Shown here: positions 43,724-52,713 of the stretch, piece after piece | Layout of the letters: every line of letters begins with the position of its first letter | Numbering within the stretch: position 1 is the first letter of the stretch | From: Paeniglutamicibacter sulfureus | GTDB lineage: Bacteria; Actinomycetota; Actinomycetes; Actinomycetales; Micrococcaceae | Assembly: GCF_039535115.1 (NCBI RefSeq) | Contig: NZ_BAAAWO010000001.1 | Location: 4,340,001 to 4,404,000 of the forward strand | Direction: 5' to 3' | Length of the DNA stretch: 64,000 nt | Position numbers and translations under genes: made by a program | The notes under the pieces: generated by a model | The model's database searches: none | Seen by the model: the letters and a program-made list of their open reading frames with translations, nothing else | What the model was told of the DNA's origin: nothing

Positions 43724-45187
43724 CTAGGTATCCCCGTGCGGCACCTCCACGCGTTCGTCGTGCCGCGGGCTGTCCGGGTTCATGAGGGAGTGCTTGCGGC
43801 CGTAGAAGAAGTAGATGGCCAGGCCGACCACCAGCCAGACAGTAAAGCGGAGCCACGTTTCCCAGTGCAGCTGCAGCATCAGGAACCCGGAGGCCAGCAC
43901 GCCGAATGCAGGGACCACCGGCATGAACGGGAGCCGGAACGTCCGGTGGGCGTCGGGCTTCTTGTAGCGGAAGATGATGACGGCGAGGCAGACCACCACG
44001 AAGGCGGCAAGGATGCCGATGTTGGTCAGGTCCGCGACTGCCTTGATGGGGAAGACCCCTGCCAGGAACGCGGAGGCGATGCCGGCGATCCAGGTGACGC
44101 GTTGCGGTGTGCCGTGGCGGTCGGTCTTGGAGAACCAGCCGGGCAGAAGACCGTCGCGGCTCATGGAGAACCAGACGCGGGTGACGCCCAGCAGGAAGGT
44201 CAGCATCACGGTGAGGATGGACAGGACAGCAAAGACTGAGATGATCGTGGCGATGACCGGGAGCCCCACGCCGTTGAAGGCGGAGGCGAATCCGGCGGTC
44301 GGGTCGATGTCCCGGTAGTTCTGCATGCCGGTGAGCACCAGCGTTGCGGCGACGTAGAGGAGCATGGCGATGATGAGGGAGAAGATGATGGCCTTGGGCA
44401 TGTGTTTCTTGCCGTCGGTGGATTCCTCGGCGGCGGTGCTCATGGCGTCGTAGCCGAAGACTGCGAAGAACACGGTAGCTGCTCCCGCCACGACTGGTCC
44501 GAATCCGCTGGGCATGAACGGGTCGTAGTTCTGGGTGTTGATGTAGAAGATGCCCAGGCCGATGATGAACAGGATCAACACGACCTTGATGGCGACGGCG
44601 ACCAGTTCGAAGCGCCCGAAGGTCCGGGTGCCGCGGGAGAGGATCCAGGTCACCAGGACGCAGACGACGATGGCGGGGATGTTCACGATGCCGCCGCGGC
44701 CTTCGTCGGCGGTGGAGGCCGCCCAGTCGGGCAGGTCGATGCCGATGCCGGCGAGGAAGGCATCGAAATAGCCGGAGATGCCGATGGCCACCACCGCCAC
44801 GATGGCGATGTATTCGAGCAGCAGGTCCCAGCCGATGAACCAGCCGATGATTTCCCCGAGGGCCACGTACCCGTAGGTGTAGGCCGAGCCGGCGCGGGGG
44901 ATCATGCCGGCGAACTCCGCATAGGACAGGGCCGCAGCCGCGGATGCCAGGCCGGCGATCAGGAAGGAGATCAGCACGGCGGGGCCGACGCCGGGCTCGG
45001 TATCGCTGCCGTGGGCCACCAGGCCCGCCAGGGAGAAGATGCCGACGCCGATGATGCCACCGACACCGATCGCGGTCAACTGCCACAGCCCGAGGGACTT
45101 GTGCAGTCCGCTGTGTTTATTCTCTTCCTCGATCTCGTCGATGGGCTTCCGCCGCATGATTGACTGCGATCTGTCTTTGGAATTCAT
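43724..45187 (-). CDS. APC-family amino acid permease
   Basis: The 487-residue transporter has about 12 to 14 helices and typical APC features. These are GLWQLTAIGVGGIIGVGIFSLAG (first helix with the substrate-binding GxG), YAEFAGMIPRAGSAYTYGYVALGEI, and FFAVFGYDAMSTAAEES. It resembles the cationic amino acid transporter branch (YfnA/CAT-like). ATG 45187 has AGGAG upstream. The substrate is unknown. Confidence 0.9.
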   Translation of the reverse strand: MNSKDRSQSIMRRKPIDEIEEENKHSGLHKSLGLWQLTAIGVGGIIGVGIFSLAGLVAHGSDTEPGVGPAVLISFLIAGLASAAAALSYAEFAGMIPRAGSAYTYGYVALGEIIGWFIGWDLLLEYIAIVAVVAIGISGYFDAFLAGIGIDLPDWAASTADEGRGGIVNIPAIVVCVLVTWILSRGTRTFGRFELVAVAIKVVLILFIIGLGIFYINTQNYDPFMPSGFGPVVAGAATVFFAVFGYDAMSTAAEESTDGKKHMPKAIIFSLIIAMLLYVAATLVLTGMQNYRDIDPTAGFASAFNGVGLPVIATIISVFAVLSILTVMLTFLLGVTRVWFSMSRDGLLPGWFSKTDRHGTPQRVTWIAGIASAFLAGVFPIKAVADLTNIGILAAFVVVCLAVIIFRYKKPDAHRTFRLPFMPVVPAFGVLASGFLMLQLHWETWLRFTVWLVVGLAIYFFYGRKHSLMNPDSPRHDERVEVPHGDT

Positions 45188-45484
45188 GAGGGACTCCTGC
45201 TCTGACGCGTCCAGCATTTCGGCCGCCCCGCAACGGGGACGGTCCCGTCAAATCAGTATGTGAGCCTCATGGCCATTTATGAAGACTTCGCCGGAACTCT
45301 TCGAGAGCACTCGCACATTCGATCGGTGCCTCATGTAGCAGATGCTCGCCAAACCCTACCCGGCTGTTGGACACGATGGTGTTCTTGGGCGAGGGGATAC
45401 CAGTGGACGATGGGCGCTCGCACGGAGATCACGAAGGACGGGGTCCGGGCACAAACCAAGGTTCGGCCAATGACTGCTCGGTGA
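45188..45484. other. Intergenic region upstream of permease
   Basis: About 300 bases with no gene or clear structure. The permease promoter must read leftwards from here. Confidence 0.35.
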
Positions 45485-46213
45485 CTACTCCGGCGGCAAC
45501 TCCTGCGCTGAAGGGCGATTCCCCTCGGGCTTCCCCTGGGACAAATCGACACGATAGGTCTTCGCTGTTTCTCCGTCCTTAGTTGTATGTGCATGCACGG
45601 GTGCCCATCCGAGCCGTTCGTAGAAGCGCCCGGCTCCGCCCGGACCTGCCTTGGTCACTAGTTCGGCCAACGGCGCCCCAGCGTCCGAAGCCTGGGAGAG
45701 GAAATGATTCACCAGCTGTTCGCCTACGCCGTGGCCCCGGGATTCCGGATGCACCACAAGAGCGGTGATGACAGCGACACGAGGCACGGACACAGGCACA
45801 CGGGCGGCCGCAGGAGCCACCACGGTGACCGGTCGCTTGAGCAGTCGTCTGAGGTAGGACCTGCCGCGGGTGCGCAAGAATCCCAGGAACAGCTTGGGCC
45901 GAATCACCAGGGCGAGGCCGCCCTGGACGGCCAGCCGCGTCCGGTGCACTCGGAGCACGTCATCGACGTGGCGGAGCTGGTCGCTGGAGCCGAAGAGGAA
46001 GCCCAACGGTACCCGGCCGTCCGGGCCCTGGGCTTCGGCGATGAATGCGAACCCGCGCGGTGCGTCGAGGAAGGTCGCATGCCAGTGCCGGACGAACCTG
46101 GGACCCAGCCGGGGAAACAGCCCGTCGCGGAGGTATCGGCATTGCCAGTGGCCCGTCAGGGAAAGATCGGAGGATGAGGCGCGGCGAATCGTGACGCCTG
46201 CAGGAAGGGGCAT
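45485..46213 (-). CDS. GNAT family N-acetyltransferase
   Basis: The 242-residue product has a GNAT core: ITALVVHPESRGHGVGEQLVNHFL (acetyl-CoA pyrophosphate loop, here RGHGVG), then GAPLAELVTKAGPGGAGRFYERLGW. An extended N-terminal half includes basic stretches (RTRGRSYLRRLLKRPVTVV). ATG 46213 has GGAGGA upstream, and the upstream frame is rejected. The substrate is unknown. Confidence 0.85.
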   Translation of the reverse strand: MPLPAGVTIRRASSSDLSLTGHWQCRYLRDGLFPRLGPRFVRHWHATFLDAPRGFAFIAEAQGPDGRVPLGFLFGSSDQLRHVDDVLRVHRTRLAVQGGLALVIRPKLFLGFLRTRGRSYLRRLLKRPVTVVAPAAARVPVSVPRVAVITALVVHPESRGHGVGEQLVNHFLSQASDAGAPLAELVTKAGPGGAGRFYERLGWAPVHAHTTKDGETAKTYRVDLSQGKPEGNRPSAQELPPE

Positions 46214-46257
46214 TGGCTTGGTGTTCCTCCGGCTTTTGGGGCGGTTACCGAACGGGG

Positions 46258-47121
46258 TCACTTGATCTCCGTGCTGAAGGTTTCTCCGCCGTCGACGGAA
46301 TGCTCGATGCCGGTGGGCGTGGCAACCCATATCTGCGGGCGCTCATCCGGGCCAGCGGCGGTCAGTGCCGAGGGCTGGCCGGTGGCGGTCCCGGTTGCCC
46401 GCCAGGTCCGGCCAGCGTCCGAGCTGACATGCACTGCCCCGTCCGGTGCCACGCCGATGACCGTTGAAGCGGTGGCAAAGGCTGTCAGCAGCAGGACCGG
46501 CCCGGTCGAGGGTGCCGCCCAGGTTTTACCGCCGTCGGTGGAACGGTGCACGCCGGCAGCCGTGGTGGCCAGGACGACATCGCCGGTCGGTGTCCCAGAC
46601 AGGTGATAGGGGTCGAACCCGACCTCGCGGGTGGTCCAGGTTTCCAGGTCCGCGGTGGTCTTCAGGGTTCCGTCAAAACCGATGATTCCGCTGCGGGTGA
46701 CCGCCAGGGCGTGGAAATCGGAGACGCCGCCCAAGGAGACCTGTTGCCAGGTTTCCCCGCCATCCTGGGAGCGGAGCAGTCCTGCCGGTTCGGGCAGACC
46801 GGTGTCCGGTGCCGGGTGTCCGGAGGCGTAGTAGTGGTCATTGCCGGCGGGTGCGAAGCCCATCAGGTCGATGGCGGGGCCAATCTTTTCCGGGGATCCG
46901 GAGCCGAGGCCGAAGAGCCCGTCATGAGTGGCCAGCATGACTTTTCCGGTCTCGGAATCGACAGCCATGCCATGGATGTGGGCGTAGGGTTGGGCAGGCG
47001 CTTCGGGTTGCGGGCCTTGGGGGGACGCCGGGGTGCAGGAGGTCAGCAGGAGGAGAAGGGCGGCGGCGGCAGCAGCCGCACGGCCCCTAGTGCGGGCAGG
47101 GGAAAGGGCAGGGCGGATCAT
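46258..47121 (-). CDS. F510_1955-type sialidase-like beta-propeller lipoprotein
   Basis: The 287-residue product has a lipoprotein signal (Ala-rich, LLLLLTSC with Cys near residue 29) and a beta-propeller with repeated SxDGGxTW Asp-box motifs (SQDGGETW, STDGGKTW, SSDAGRTW, SVDGGETF). The first motif after export is HIHGMAVD. Proteins of this type often sit beside DUF305 and copper genes. The role is not established; it may sit on the cell surface. ATG 47121 starts the signal peptide. Confidence 0.78.
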   Translation of the reverse strand: MIRPALSPARTRGRAAAAAAALLLLLTSCTPASPQGPQPEAPAQPYAHIHGMAVDSETGKVMLATHDGLFGLGSGSPEKIGPAIDLMGFAPAGNDHYYASGHPAPDTGLPEPAGLLRSQDGGETWQQVSLGGVSDFHALAVTRSGIIGFDGTLKTTADLETWTTREVGFDPYHLSGTPTGDVVLATTAAGVHRSTDGGKTWAAPSTGPVLLLTAFATASTVIGVAPDGAVHVSSDAGRTWRATGTATGQPSALTAAGPDERPQIWVATPTGIEHSVDGGETFSTEIK

Positions 47122-47161
47122 GAATGGAGTCTCCAGAACAGAAAAAAGAAATGACGAGGGT

Positions 47162-47188
47162 GTTGCGGGGCGCATCGCGCCCCGCAAC
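47162..47188 (-). terminator. Hairpin downstream of DUF305 gene
   Basis: GTTGCGGGGCGC (47162-47173) pairs perfectly with GCGCCCCGCAAC (47177-47188), 17 bases past the DUF305 stop. On the minus strand a T-rich stretch follows further on. Confidence 0.75.
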
Positions 47189-47204
47189 CAAACGGCATGC
47201 TGCC

Positions 47205-47810
47205 TTAGAGGCCGGCCAGCAGTTCCTTCATCTTGTCGATTTCCCCGCTCTGGTCCTTGGCCATCTTTTCCGCCTGGGCGACGGCGTCCGGGTTGGACCC
47301 GTTGGCGGTTTCTTCCTGGGCCATCTTGACGGCGCCCTCGTGGTGCTTGACCATCTGCGTCAGGAAGAGCCTGGCTGCCTCGGTTCCCTGGGCTGCTTCA
47401 AGGGCGGCCATGTCGTCCTCGGTCATCATGCCCTCCATCCGGTGGTCCCCGGACATGGTGACCGGTTCACCCCAGGCGTTGAGCCAGCCGGTCATGGTCT
47501 TGATTTCCGGGCCTTGGGCTGACTTGATATCTTCGGCCAGCTCGGTGACCGACGGGTCGATGCCGTCCTTGGCCAACACCATGTCGCTCATTTCCACGGC
47601 CTGCTCGTGGTGCGGGATCATCATTTGGGCGAACATCGCATCGGCGCTGTTGTGTTCTGCGGCTGCGGATGATTCGGCGGACGGGGATGCGGAAGCGGTG
47701 CCGTGGTCCATGCCCGGCATGGTGGATTCCGATCCGGTCTCCGAGGCACACCCGGCAAGTGCCAAGGTGGCTGCAACGGCCGTCGCTGAGATAAGGGTAA
47801 GGCGTTTCAT
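47205..47810 (-). CDS. DUF305 lipoprotein (ferritin-like, metal-associated)
   Basis: The 201-residue product has a lipobox (LALAGCA, Cys near residue 21) and a His/Met-rich mature region. Two paired motifs, MMIPHHEQAVEMSDM and MVKHHEGAVKMAQEE, are the DUF305 signature of a helical bundle that can carry metal. Met-rich MPGMDHG near the N-terminus also suggests copper or silver contact. ATG 47810 is used. It is upstream of the sialidase-like gene in transcription order, with a terminator between them, and downstream of a DUF6153 gene. Confidence 0.9.
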   Translation of the reverse strand: MKRLTLISATAVAATLALAGCASETGSESTMPGMDHGTASASPSAESSAAAEHNSADAMFAQMMIPHHEQAVEMSDMVLAKDGIDPSVTELAEDIKSAQGPEIKTMTGWLNAWGEPVTMSGDHRMEGMMTEDDMAALEAAQGTEAARLFLTQMVKHHEGAVKMAQEETANGSNPDAVAQAEKMAKDQSGEIDKMKELLAGL

Positions 47811-47912
47811 GGGAGAGTTTTCCTTCAAAAATCGATTGGATTCTGTCTATCGGCCCGCGGCGGTGCGGGCATGCGCAAGCTGGCCCGTCCGCTGTGGCGG
47901 GGGGCCGGTGTC

Positions 47913-48371
47913 TTACGTACGGCTGATGGACAGTTCGATCAGTGAAGGAGGAGGTGGGACATGATTTGTGGCTCCGGTGACCAGTGGCGGGCCGCGCAAT
48001 CCCAGGCCGCCGGGCATGACCATGAGTACCGGGAGGAAAAGCCACGACAGGCCACTGGCCACCGGCACCAGATCGCACGCCGAAGCCTGCGACATGTCGC
48101 CGCAGCAGCTGAGGCAAGGCAAGTCCGCCCCTGCTGACGCGGGGGAAGTCGCCGACGGAACGTGGGTGTGGTCCGCGGGGCCGGAATGGTGATGGCCCTC
48201 GCCAACCGTGGAAGCCGACACCGAAGAGGTGGGTTTGGACGTTTCGGCGTGGCTGCCGGAGATGGTGTGCATCCCCATGAGACCGAGGATGAGCAGGACC
48301 ACTCCCAGAAGGGCAGGTAAAGGGAGGAAAGCCGCAATGGGATGGCGGCGCGGTGCTCTGCCGGTGCCCAT
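47913..48371 (-). CDS. DUF6153 family membrane protein
   Basis: The 152-residue protein has an N-terminal membrane helix (LLGVVLLILGLMGMHT), a His-rich segment (GEGHHHSGPADHTH), Cys pairs (LPCLSCCGDM and SACDLV), and a second helix. The Pro-rich tail (PPPPSLIELSISRT) is typical of DUF6153. The His and Cys content suggests metal binding, and it is beside the DUF305 gene. ATG 48371 has AAAGG upstream. Confidence 0.72.
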   Translation of the reverse strand: MGTGRAPRRHPIAAFLPLPALLGVVLLILGLMGMHTISGSHAETSKPTSSVSASTVGEGHHHSGPADHTHVPSATSPASAGADLPCLSCCGDMSQASACDLVPVASGLSWLFLPVLMVMPGGLGLRGPPLVTGATNHVPPPPSLIELSISRT

Positions 48372-48547
48372 GTGTACCGCCTTTCCATCGTTGGTCTGCC
48401 CTCCCAGCCTACCGGGATGTTTGGGGCGGTGGTCGCAGGGGTTGTCGGCCGGTGGTCGGGACAACTCCGATCCGACACAGCAGTTAAGCGTTCAGGACGG
48501 ATCCAAGGGTGGCCACGGATATCCGGATACGGCAGACGCGGCCCGGA

Positions 48548-49207
48548 TTAGACGGCGTCAGTTGGGGCGGCATGGTGATCGATTTCGGCCGTGAGTGCGT
48601 CGATCCGTTCGATGGCGTCGTTGAGATCGCCGACCATCGCCCAGAGGACGGGATGTTCCTCGCGGATCTGCTCCATGGTGCTGCCGCCGGAGGTGAGCGA
48701 AGCGAGGTCGAAACTGACGTTGGTGCGCGCGCCGGCCACCGTTGCCCTGAGGGCGCCGAATGCGACGACGACGTCGGCAACTAGTGCCGGGTTGCCGTTG
48801 GCGGCGAGCCACGCCAAATCGTTGATGGCGTCCATGGCTCGTTTGCCGAGCACGGCGGATGCCTTCGCAGCATCGACGGATGCCCGGGATATGGCCGCTT
48901 CCCGTTCCGGTCCGGGTTCCAAGCGAAATGCGGCTCCAAAGGCGCGGGACGCAGACGCATCCTGATCGGCCAATTCGAGAGCGTCATTCCGGAGGGACCG
49001 GGCCCGTGCCCGAATGCTGTCGAGCTCCCCGCGCTCGTGGTCTTCGGCTTCGGTGTAGCCGGCCACCATGGAAGTCAGCGAAGCGGCGATGGCGAGCATC
49101 AGTCCCGTCCCGGCGCCCCCGCCGGGGGAGCCGGTGGATTGCGCCAAGGCCCGCGTCCAGTCCTCGACCGTTGATCCTTGGGTGTTAACTTCGTCGCTGG
49201 TGTCCAT
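48548..49207 (-). CDS. Cyclodeaminase/cyclohydrolase (FTCD_C) family protein
   Basis: The 219-residue helical protein matches the formiminotetrahydrofolate cyclodeaminase-type fold. It has STGSPGGGAGTGLMLAIAASLTSMVAGYT at the N-terminus, where SPGGGA is the family's folate-site loop, and long amphipathic helices after it. Members act as methenyl-THF cyclohydrolase or formimino-THF cyclodeaminase. No formyltransferase or histidine-degradation gene is nearby, so the exact reaction is open. ATG 49207 is preferred over the longer frame. Confidence 0.82.
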   Translation of the reverse strand: MDTSDEVNTQGSTVEDWTRALAQSTGSPGGGAGTGLMLAIAASLTSMVAGYTEAEDHERGELDSIRARARSLRNDALELADQDASASRAFGAAFRLEPGPEREAAISRASVDAAKASAVLGKRAMDAINDLAWLAANGNPALVADVVVAFGALRATVAGARTNVSFDLASLTSGGSTMEQIREEHPVLWAMVGDLNDAIERIDALTAEIDHHAAPTDAV

Positions 49208-49301
49208 GACACCAATTTTGCCCAGAAGCATGGGCTGCCGCATCATTTTGCGCCGTGGATGGATGAGCCAGAGGCTGATTCACCCCGACGATTGACTGCC
49301 G

Positions 49302-50603
49302 CTAGACGGTCGGGGCCTGTCCTTGGTCCCCGAACTGCTGCTGGGCACGCCGTTCGCGGAGTCGGTCCAGCGAGGTCATGACCGGTCCGGCGGAAACCCC
49401 GTGCAGGACAATGGACAGTGTCACAACCAAACCGACGATCGCCCACAGCCTCTCGGCCTGGCCCTCGAAGTTCCCTTCCCCCAGCGCGTAGCCCAGGTAG
49501 TACAACGAACCGATGCCACGAACGCCGAAAAACGAAAGCGCGATGCGGTCCCGCGGACCGGTCCTGCCTCCGGCAAGACCAATCCAGCCCGCCACCGGCC
49601 GGATAAGAAGAAGAAAAGCGAGGGCCACCAGCACTTCCGCCCACCCGATGCCGTGCAACAGCCCCCGCGCGATGGCACCACCGAGCAGGACCAGGATGAT
49701 GACTGTCATCAGTCGTTCCAACTGCTCGACGTAGCTATGCAACACCCGGTGGTAGCCGTGGGTGTGCTCGGCGGCCCGGATGGTGACCGCGCAGATGAAG
49801 ACGGCGACGAAGCCATAACCTTCGACCATCTCGGTCACGCCATAGGCCAGGAACGTTGCCGCCAAGGCCACGAACCCCTCCGAATGCTCAGCCAGACGGA
49901 TACTGCCATGCCTTGCCGTGAAGAAGATCCGCCCCAGCAGCTTTCCGGTTCCAAGGCCCGCCAGGATTCCGATGCCGATCCGCCACAGCACATCCACGGC
50001 GAACCACTGCGGAATCCATTCCGCCGGGGAAGCAGCCCCGGCCATGCTGAGTGCAATGGCCAAATACACGAAAGGGAAGGCCAGTCCGTCATTCATTCCG
50101 GCTTCGGACGTGAGCCCGAAACGGACTTCGTCCTCCTGATCGGCTTCTGAATCGTCATCCGCTGGTTCCCCGACCTGGACTTCTGACGCCAATACCGGGT
50201 CCGTGGGCGCAAGAGCGGCGGCGACCAGCACGGCAGCCGCCAGCCCGAGCCCCAGTACCCACAACCCCAGCAATGCCAAGCCCGCGATGCACAACGGCAT
50301 CGCCACACCCAGCATCCGCCAAGTGGTGGACCACCGCCGCCAGCCCACGGGACGGTCAAGGGCCAGGCCAGCACCCATCAGCGAGACAATGACGCAGATT
50401 TCGGTCAAGTGCGTGGTGAATTCCCCGTACTTGACCGGATCGGGGTCCGGCAGGGTTCCGATCGCGGTAAAGGCCAGTAGCCCGGCACCAAGGAAGACCA
50501 TCGGCATGGATACCGGGACTTTTCTCAGTATCCGCGGCAGCACAGCGGCGGCGAAGACGGCGACCCCCGCCGCGGCGAAGACAATGCTGGGAGGTTCGAA
50601 CAC
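49302..50603 (-). CDS. Cation:proton antiporter (NhaP/CPA1-like)
   Basis: The 433-residue membrane protein has about 12 helices and the CPA1 layout. LAPTDPVLASEVQVG is near residue 133, and NDGLAFPFVYLAIAL carries the acidic ND motif of the transport site. FFGVRGIGSLYYLGYAL occurs in the late helices. A hydrophilic acidic loop (DDDSEADQEDE) sits in the middle. Start is GTG 50603 with AAGGAG upstream. It likely exports Na+ or K+ in exchange for protons. Confidence 0.88.
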   Translation of the reverse strand: MFEPPSIVFAAAGVAVFAAAVLPRILRKVPVSMPMVFLGAGLLAFTAIGTLPDPDPVKYGEFTTHLTEICVIVSLMGAGLALDRPVGWRRWSTTWRMLGVAMPLCIAGLALLGLWVLGLGLAAAVLVAAALAPTDPVLASEVQVGEPADDDSEADQEDEVRFGLTSEAGMNDGLAFPFVYLAIALSMAGAASPAEWIPQWFAVDVLWRIGIGILAGLGTGKLLGRIFFTARHGSIRLAEHSEGFVALAATFLAYGVTEMVEGYGFVAVFICAVTIRAAEHTHGYHRVLHSYVEQLERLMTVIILVLLGGAIARGLLHGIGWAEVLVALAFLLLIRPVAGWIGLAGGRTGPRDRIALSFFGVRGIGSLYYLGYALGEGNFEGQAERLWAIVGLVVTLSIVLHGVSAGPVMTSLDRLRERRAQQQFGDQGQAPTV

Positions 50604-51157
50604 CGGCGGCTCCTTGCTTGGTCACGCACTTCCTGGACTGAAAGAGCAATGCATCATCTACTTCCCGCCCGGGTGGCGGGGATCTGACAAGGTTCCCTCC
50701 GGCGAATCGCGGAACGGCCCTCGGAACCATCCCTTTTTCGCTGCTGTCCTTTCGGAGTATACGTACCGGGGCCCGTCACACAAGGGCGGGGTGCGTCATC
50801 GACAGTGGACACACTGTCCACGCACCAATCCCGTGGACGTGAAGGTGGCTGCCGGGATGTACTAAGGATCGTCCCTTCGGTTTCGACCGGACCCCCCCAT
50901 GGAGGATCGGTGGGCAGGTTTTGTCGCGTTGCCCATGAACACCCACCGGCGAGCGCAGCGACCCTGGAACCCGGGAAACAAGGAGCTTTCCGCGTCGCAC
51001 TCCGCACTGCCGGCGCCCGGTCGGGGCCAACCGGGTCCATGCACAAAGGGGTTGTCCGCCCCGGAGCGCTGGGATAGGTTCGGGACAAGCACGTTTGGCA
51101 TTCGGCGCGAGTCCGAATGGCTGAAAAATCCGCTCGGACCAACGGAGTTGCTCATCC
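50604..51157. other. Intergenic region between antiporter and aldehyde oxidoreductase operon
   Basis: About 550 bases with no gene. A hairpin lies at 50790-50826: GGTGCGT pairs with ACGCACC, and GACAGTG with CACTGTC. A promoter candidate lies near the right end (next entry). Confidence 0.5.
51052..51080 (+). promoter_or_regulatory. Candidate promoter of the aldehyde oxidoreductase operon
   Basis: TTGTCC (51052-51057) and TAGGTT (51075-51080) are separated by 17 bases, about 80 bases upstream of the first ATG. This is a reasonable housekeeping sigma-type promoter by eye. Confidence 0.4.
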
Positions 51158-51721
51158 ATGGACGTTCAGATCACCCTGATAGTAGACGGTGCCGAGCGGT
51201 CATTGACCGTTGACACCCGCACGACCCTCTTGGACGCCCTGCGGGACAGATTGGCGGTCACGTCTCCCAAGAAGGGCTGCGACCACGGCCAGTGCGGCTC
51301 CTGCACGGTGCTGCTCGAGGGACGGCGCGTGACCTCCTGCCTGGTGCTCGCCGTGGCCCAGGACGGCGCGGACGTGACCACGGCCCAGGGGCTGGGCGAG
51401 GGAGAGCAGCTGCATCCCATGCAAGAGGCCTTCCTGGACAGGGATGGTTTCCAGTGCGGGTTCTGCACCCCCGGGCAGGTTTGTTCCGCCGTGGGAATGC
51501 TGAGGGAAGCAGCCCAGGGCCACCCAAGCCACGTCACCGCAGATGCCGGCGCCCCGGTGGAACTCACCGATGAAGAGATCCGTGAACGCATGAGCGGGAA
51601 CCTTTGCCGCTGCGGCGCCTACGTGAACATCGTTGCCGCCATCAGGGACGTGACGGCGAAGGAAGCGGCGTCCACAACCGGCGTCGCAGCCCCGGCACCG
51701 AAGGGAAGTGCAGGATCATGA
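51158..51721 (+). CDS. Aldehyde/xanthine oxidoreductase [2Fe-2S] subunit (PaoA-type)
   Basis: The 187-residue small subunit carries two [2Fe-2S] clusters that pass electrons from molybdenum to FAD. Motifs are [12 protein letters not shown] (plant-ferredoxin type), then CGFCTPGQ and CRCGAY (helical cluster domain). It lacks an export signal, unlike E. coli PaoA, so the enzyme is probably cytoplasmic. Its TGA overlaps the next ATG by ATGA. It is the first gene of a three-gene operon. Confidence 0.93.
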   Translation: MDVQITLIVDGAERSLTVDTRTTLLDALRDRLAVTSPKKGCDHGQCGSCTVLLEGRRVTSCLVLAVAQDGADVTTAQGLGEGEQLHPMQEAFLDRDGFQCGFCTPGQVCSAVGMLREAAQGHPSHVTADAGAPVELTDEEIRERMSGNLCRCGAYVNIVAAIRDVTAKEAASTTGVAAPAPKGSAGS

Positions 51722-52713
51722 AGCCCTTCGAGTACCGGCGTGCCGAGGACCCGGCCGATGCGGTGGCCGCGGTGGCCGGAGAACCCGACGCCATGTTCCT
51801 GGCAGGGGGCACCAACCTCGTGGACCACCTGAAGCTCGGCATTGCCAACCCGGACCTGCTGGTCGATATCAGCCGGCTCCCCCTGAATGGCGTGGAAGAG
51901 CTGCCCGATGGCCGCGTGCGGATCGGCGCGACGGTGCGCAACAGCGACCTTGCCGCCCATCCACTCATCCGGGAACGCTACCGGGTGCTTTCCCAGGCAC
52001 TGCTGGCCGGGGCCTCCGGCCAATTGCGCAACATGGCCACCACCGGAGGGAACCTGCTCCAGCGCACCCGGTGCCTCTACTTCCAGGACGTGACCACCCC
52101 GTGCAACAAGCGCGAGCCCGGTACCGGCTGCTCGGCCATCGGGGGTTACACCCGCAACCACGCCATCCTCGGTGCCTCGGAAGCCTGCGTGGCCGTCCAC
52201 CCCTCGGACATGGCGGTCGCGATGGCGGCACTGGATGCCGAGGTCGTGGTCCGGGGACCAAGCGGGGAACGCAACATTCCGCTGGCGGGGTTCCACCGGC
52301 TTCCCGGCGACAAACCGGAACGCGACACCGTCCTGGAACATGGGGAGCTGGTCACCGCGGTGCTGCTGCCGCCGGCCACGCAGAGCCACTCGGCATACCG
52401 GAAGGTGCGGGACCGCGCCTCATACGCCTTCGCCCTGGTGTCCGTGGCTGCAGTGGTTTCCATGAACGGGGACGGAACCATCCGCGAGGTCCGCATGGCG
52501 CTGGGGGGAGTGGCACACAAGCCCTGGCGGGCAGAACGCGCCGAGGCGATCCTGCGCGGGGCGCAGGCCTCGGAGGAGAATTTTCGCCGGGCAGCCGAGG
52601 CGGAACTTGAATCGGCCTCGGCGCTCGGGGACAACGCCTTCAAGATACCCATGGCCCGCAACACCATGGTGGCCGTGCTGCGCGAGGTCACCGGAGGGAT
52701 AAGCAATGTCTGA
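51718..52713 (+). CDS. Aldehyde oxidoreductase FAD subunit with extra Cys-rich loop (PaoB-type)
   Basis: The 331-residue medium subunit binds FAD ([37 protein letters not shown]). The Cys-rich loop [22 protein letters not shown] resembles the PaoB/YagS insertion that carries an additional iron-sulphur cluster, which separates this type from plain xanthine dehydrogenase. ATG 51718 overlaps the previous stop, and the last eight bases overlap the next gene. The substrate is probably a small aldehyde. Confidence 0.92.
   Translation: MKPFEYRRAEDPADAVAAVAGEPDAMFLAGGTNLVDHLKLGIANPDLLVDISRLPLNGVEELPDGRVRIGATVRNSDLAAHPLIRERYRVLSQALLAGASGQLRNMATTGGNLLQRTRCLYFQDVTTPCNKREPGTGCSAIGGYTRNHAILGASEACVAVHPSDMAVAMAALDAEVVVRGPSGERNIPLAGFHRLPGDKPERDTVLEHGELVTAVLLPPATQSHSAYRKVRDRASYAFALVSVAAVVSMNGDGTIREVRMALGGVAHKPWRAERAEAILRGAQASEENFRRAAEAELESASALGDNAFKIPMARNTMVAVLREVTGGISNV

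Noticed and set aside
43536..45086. 516-residue minus-strand frame overlapping the permease
   Set aside because: Arg/His-rich shadow in another frame of the APC permease.
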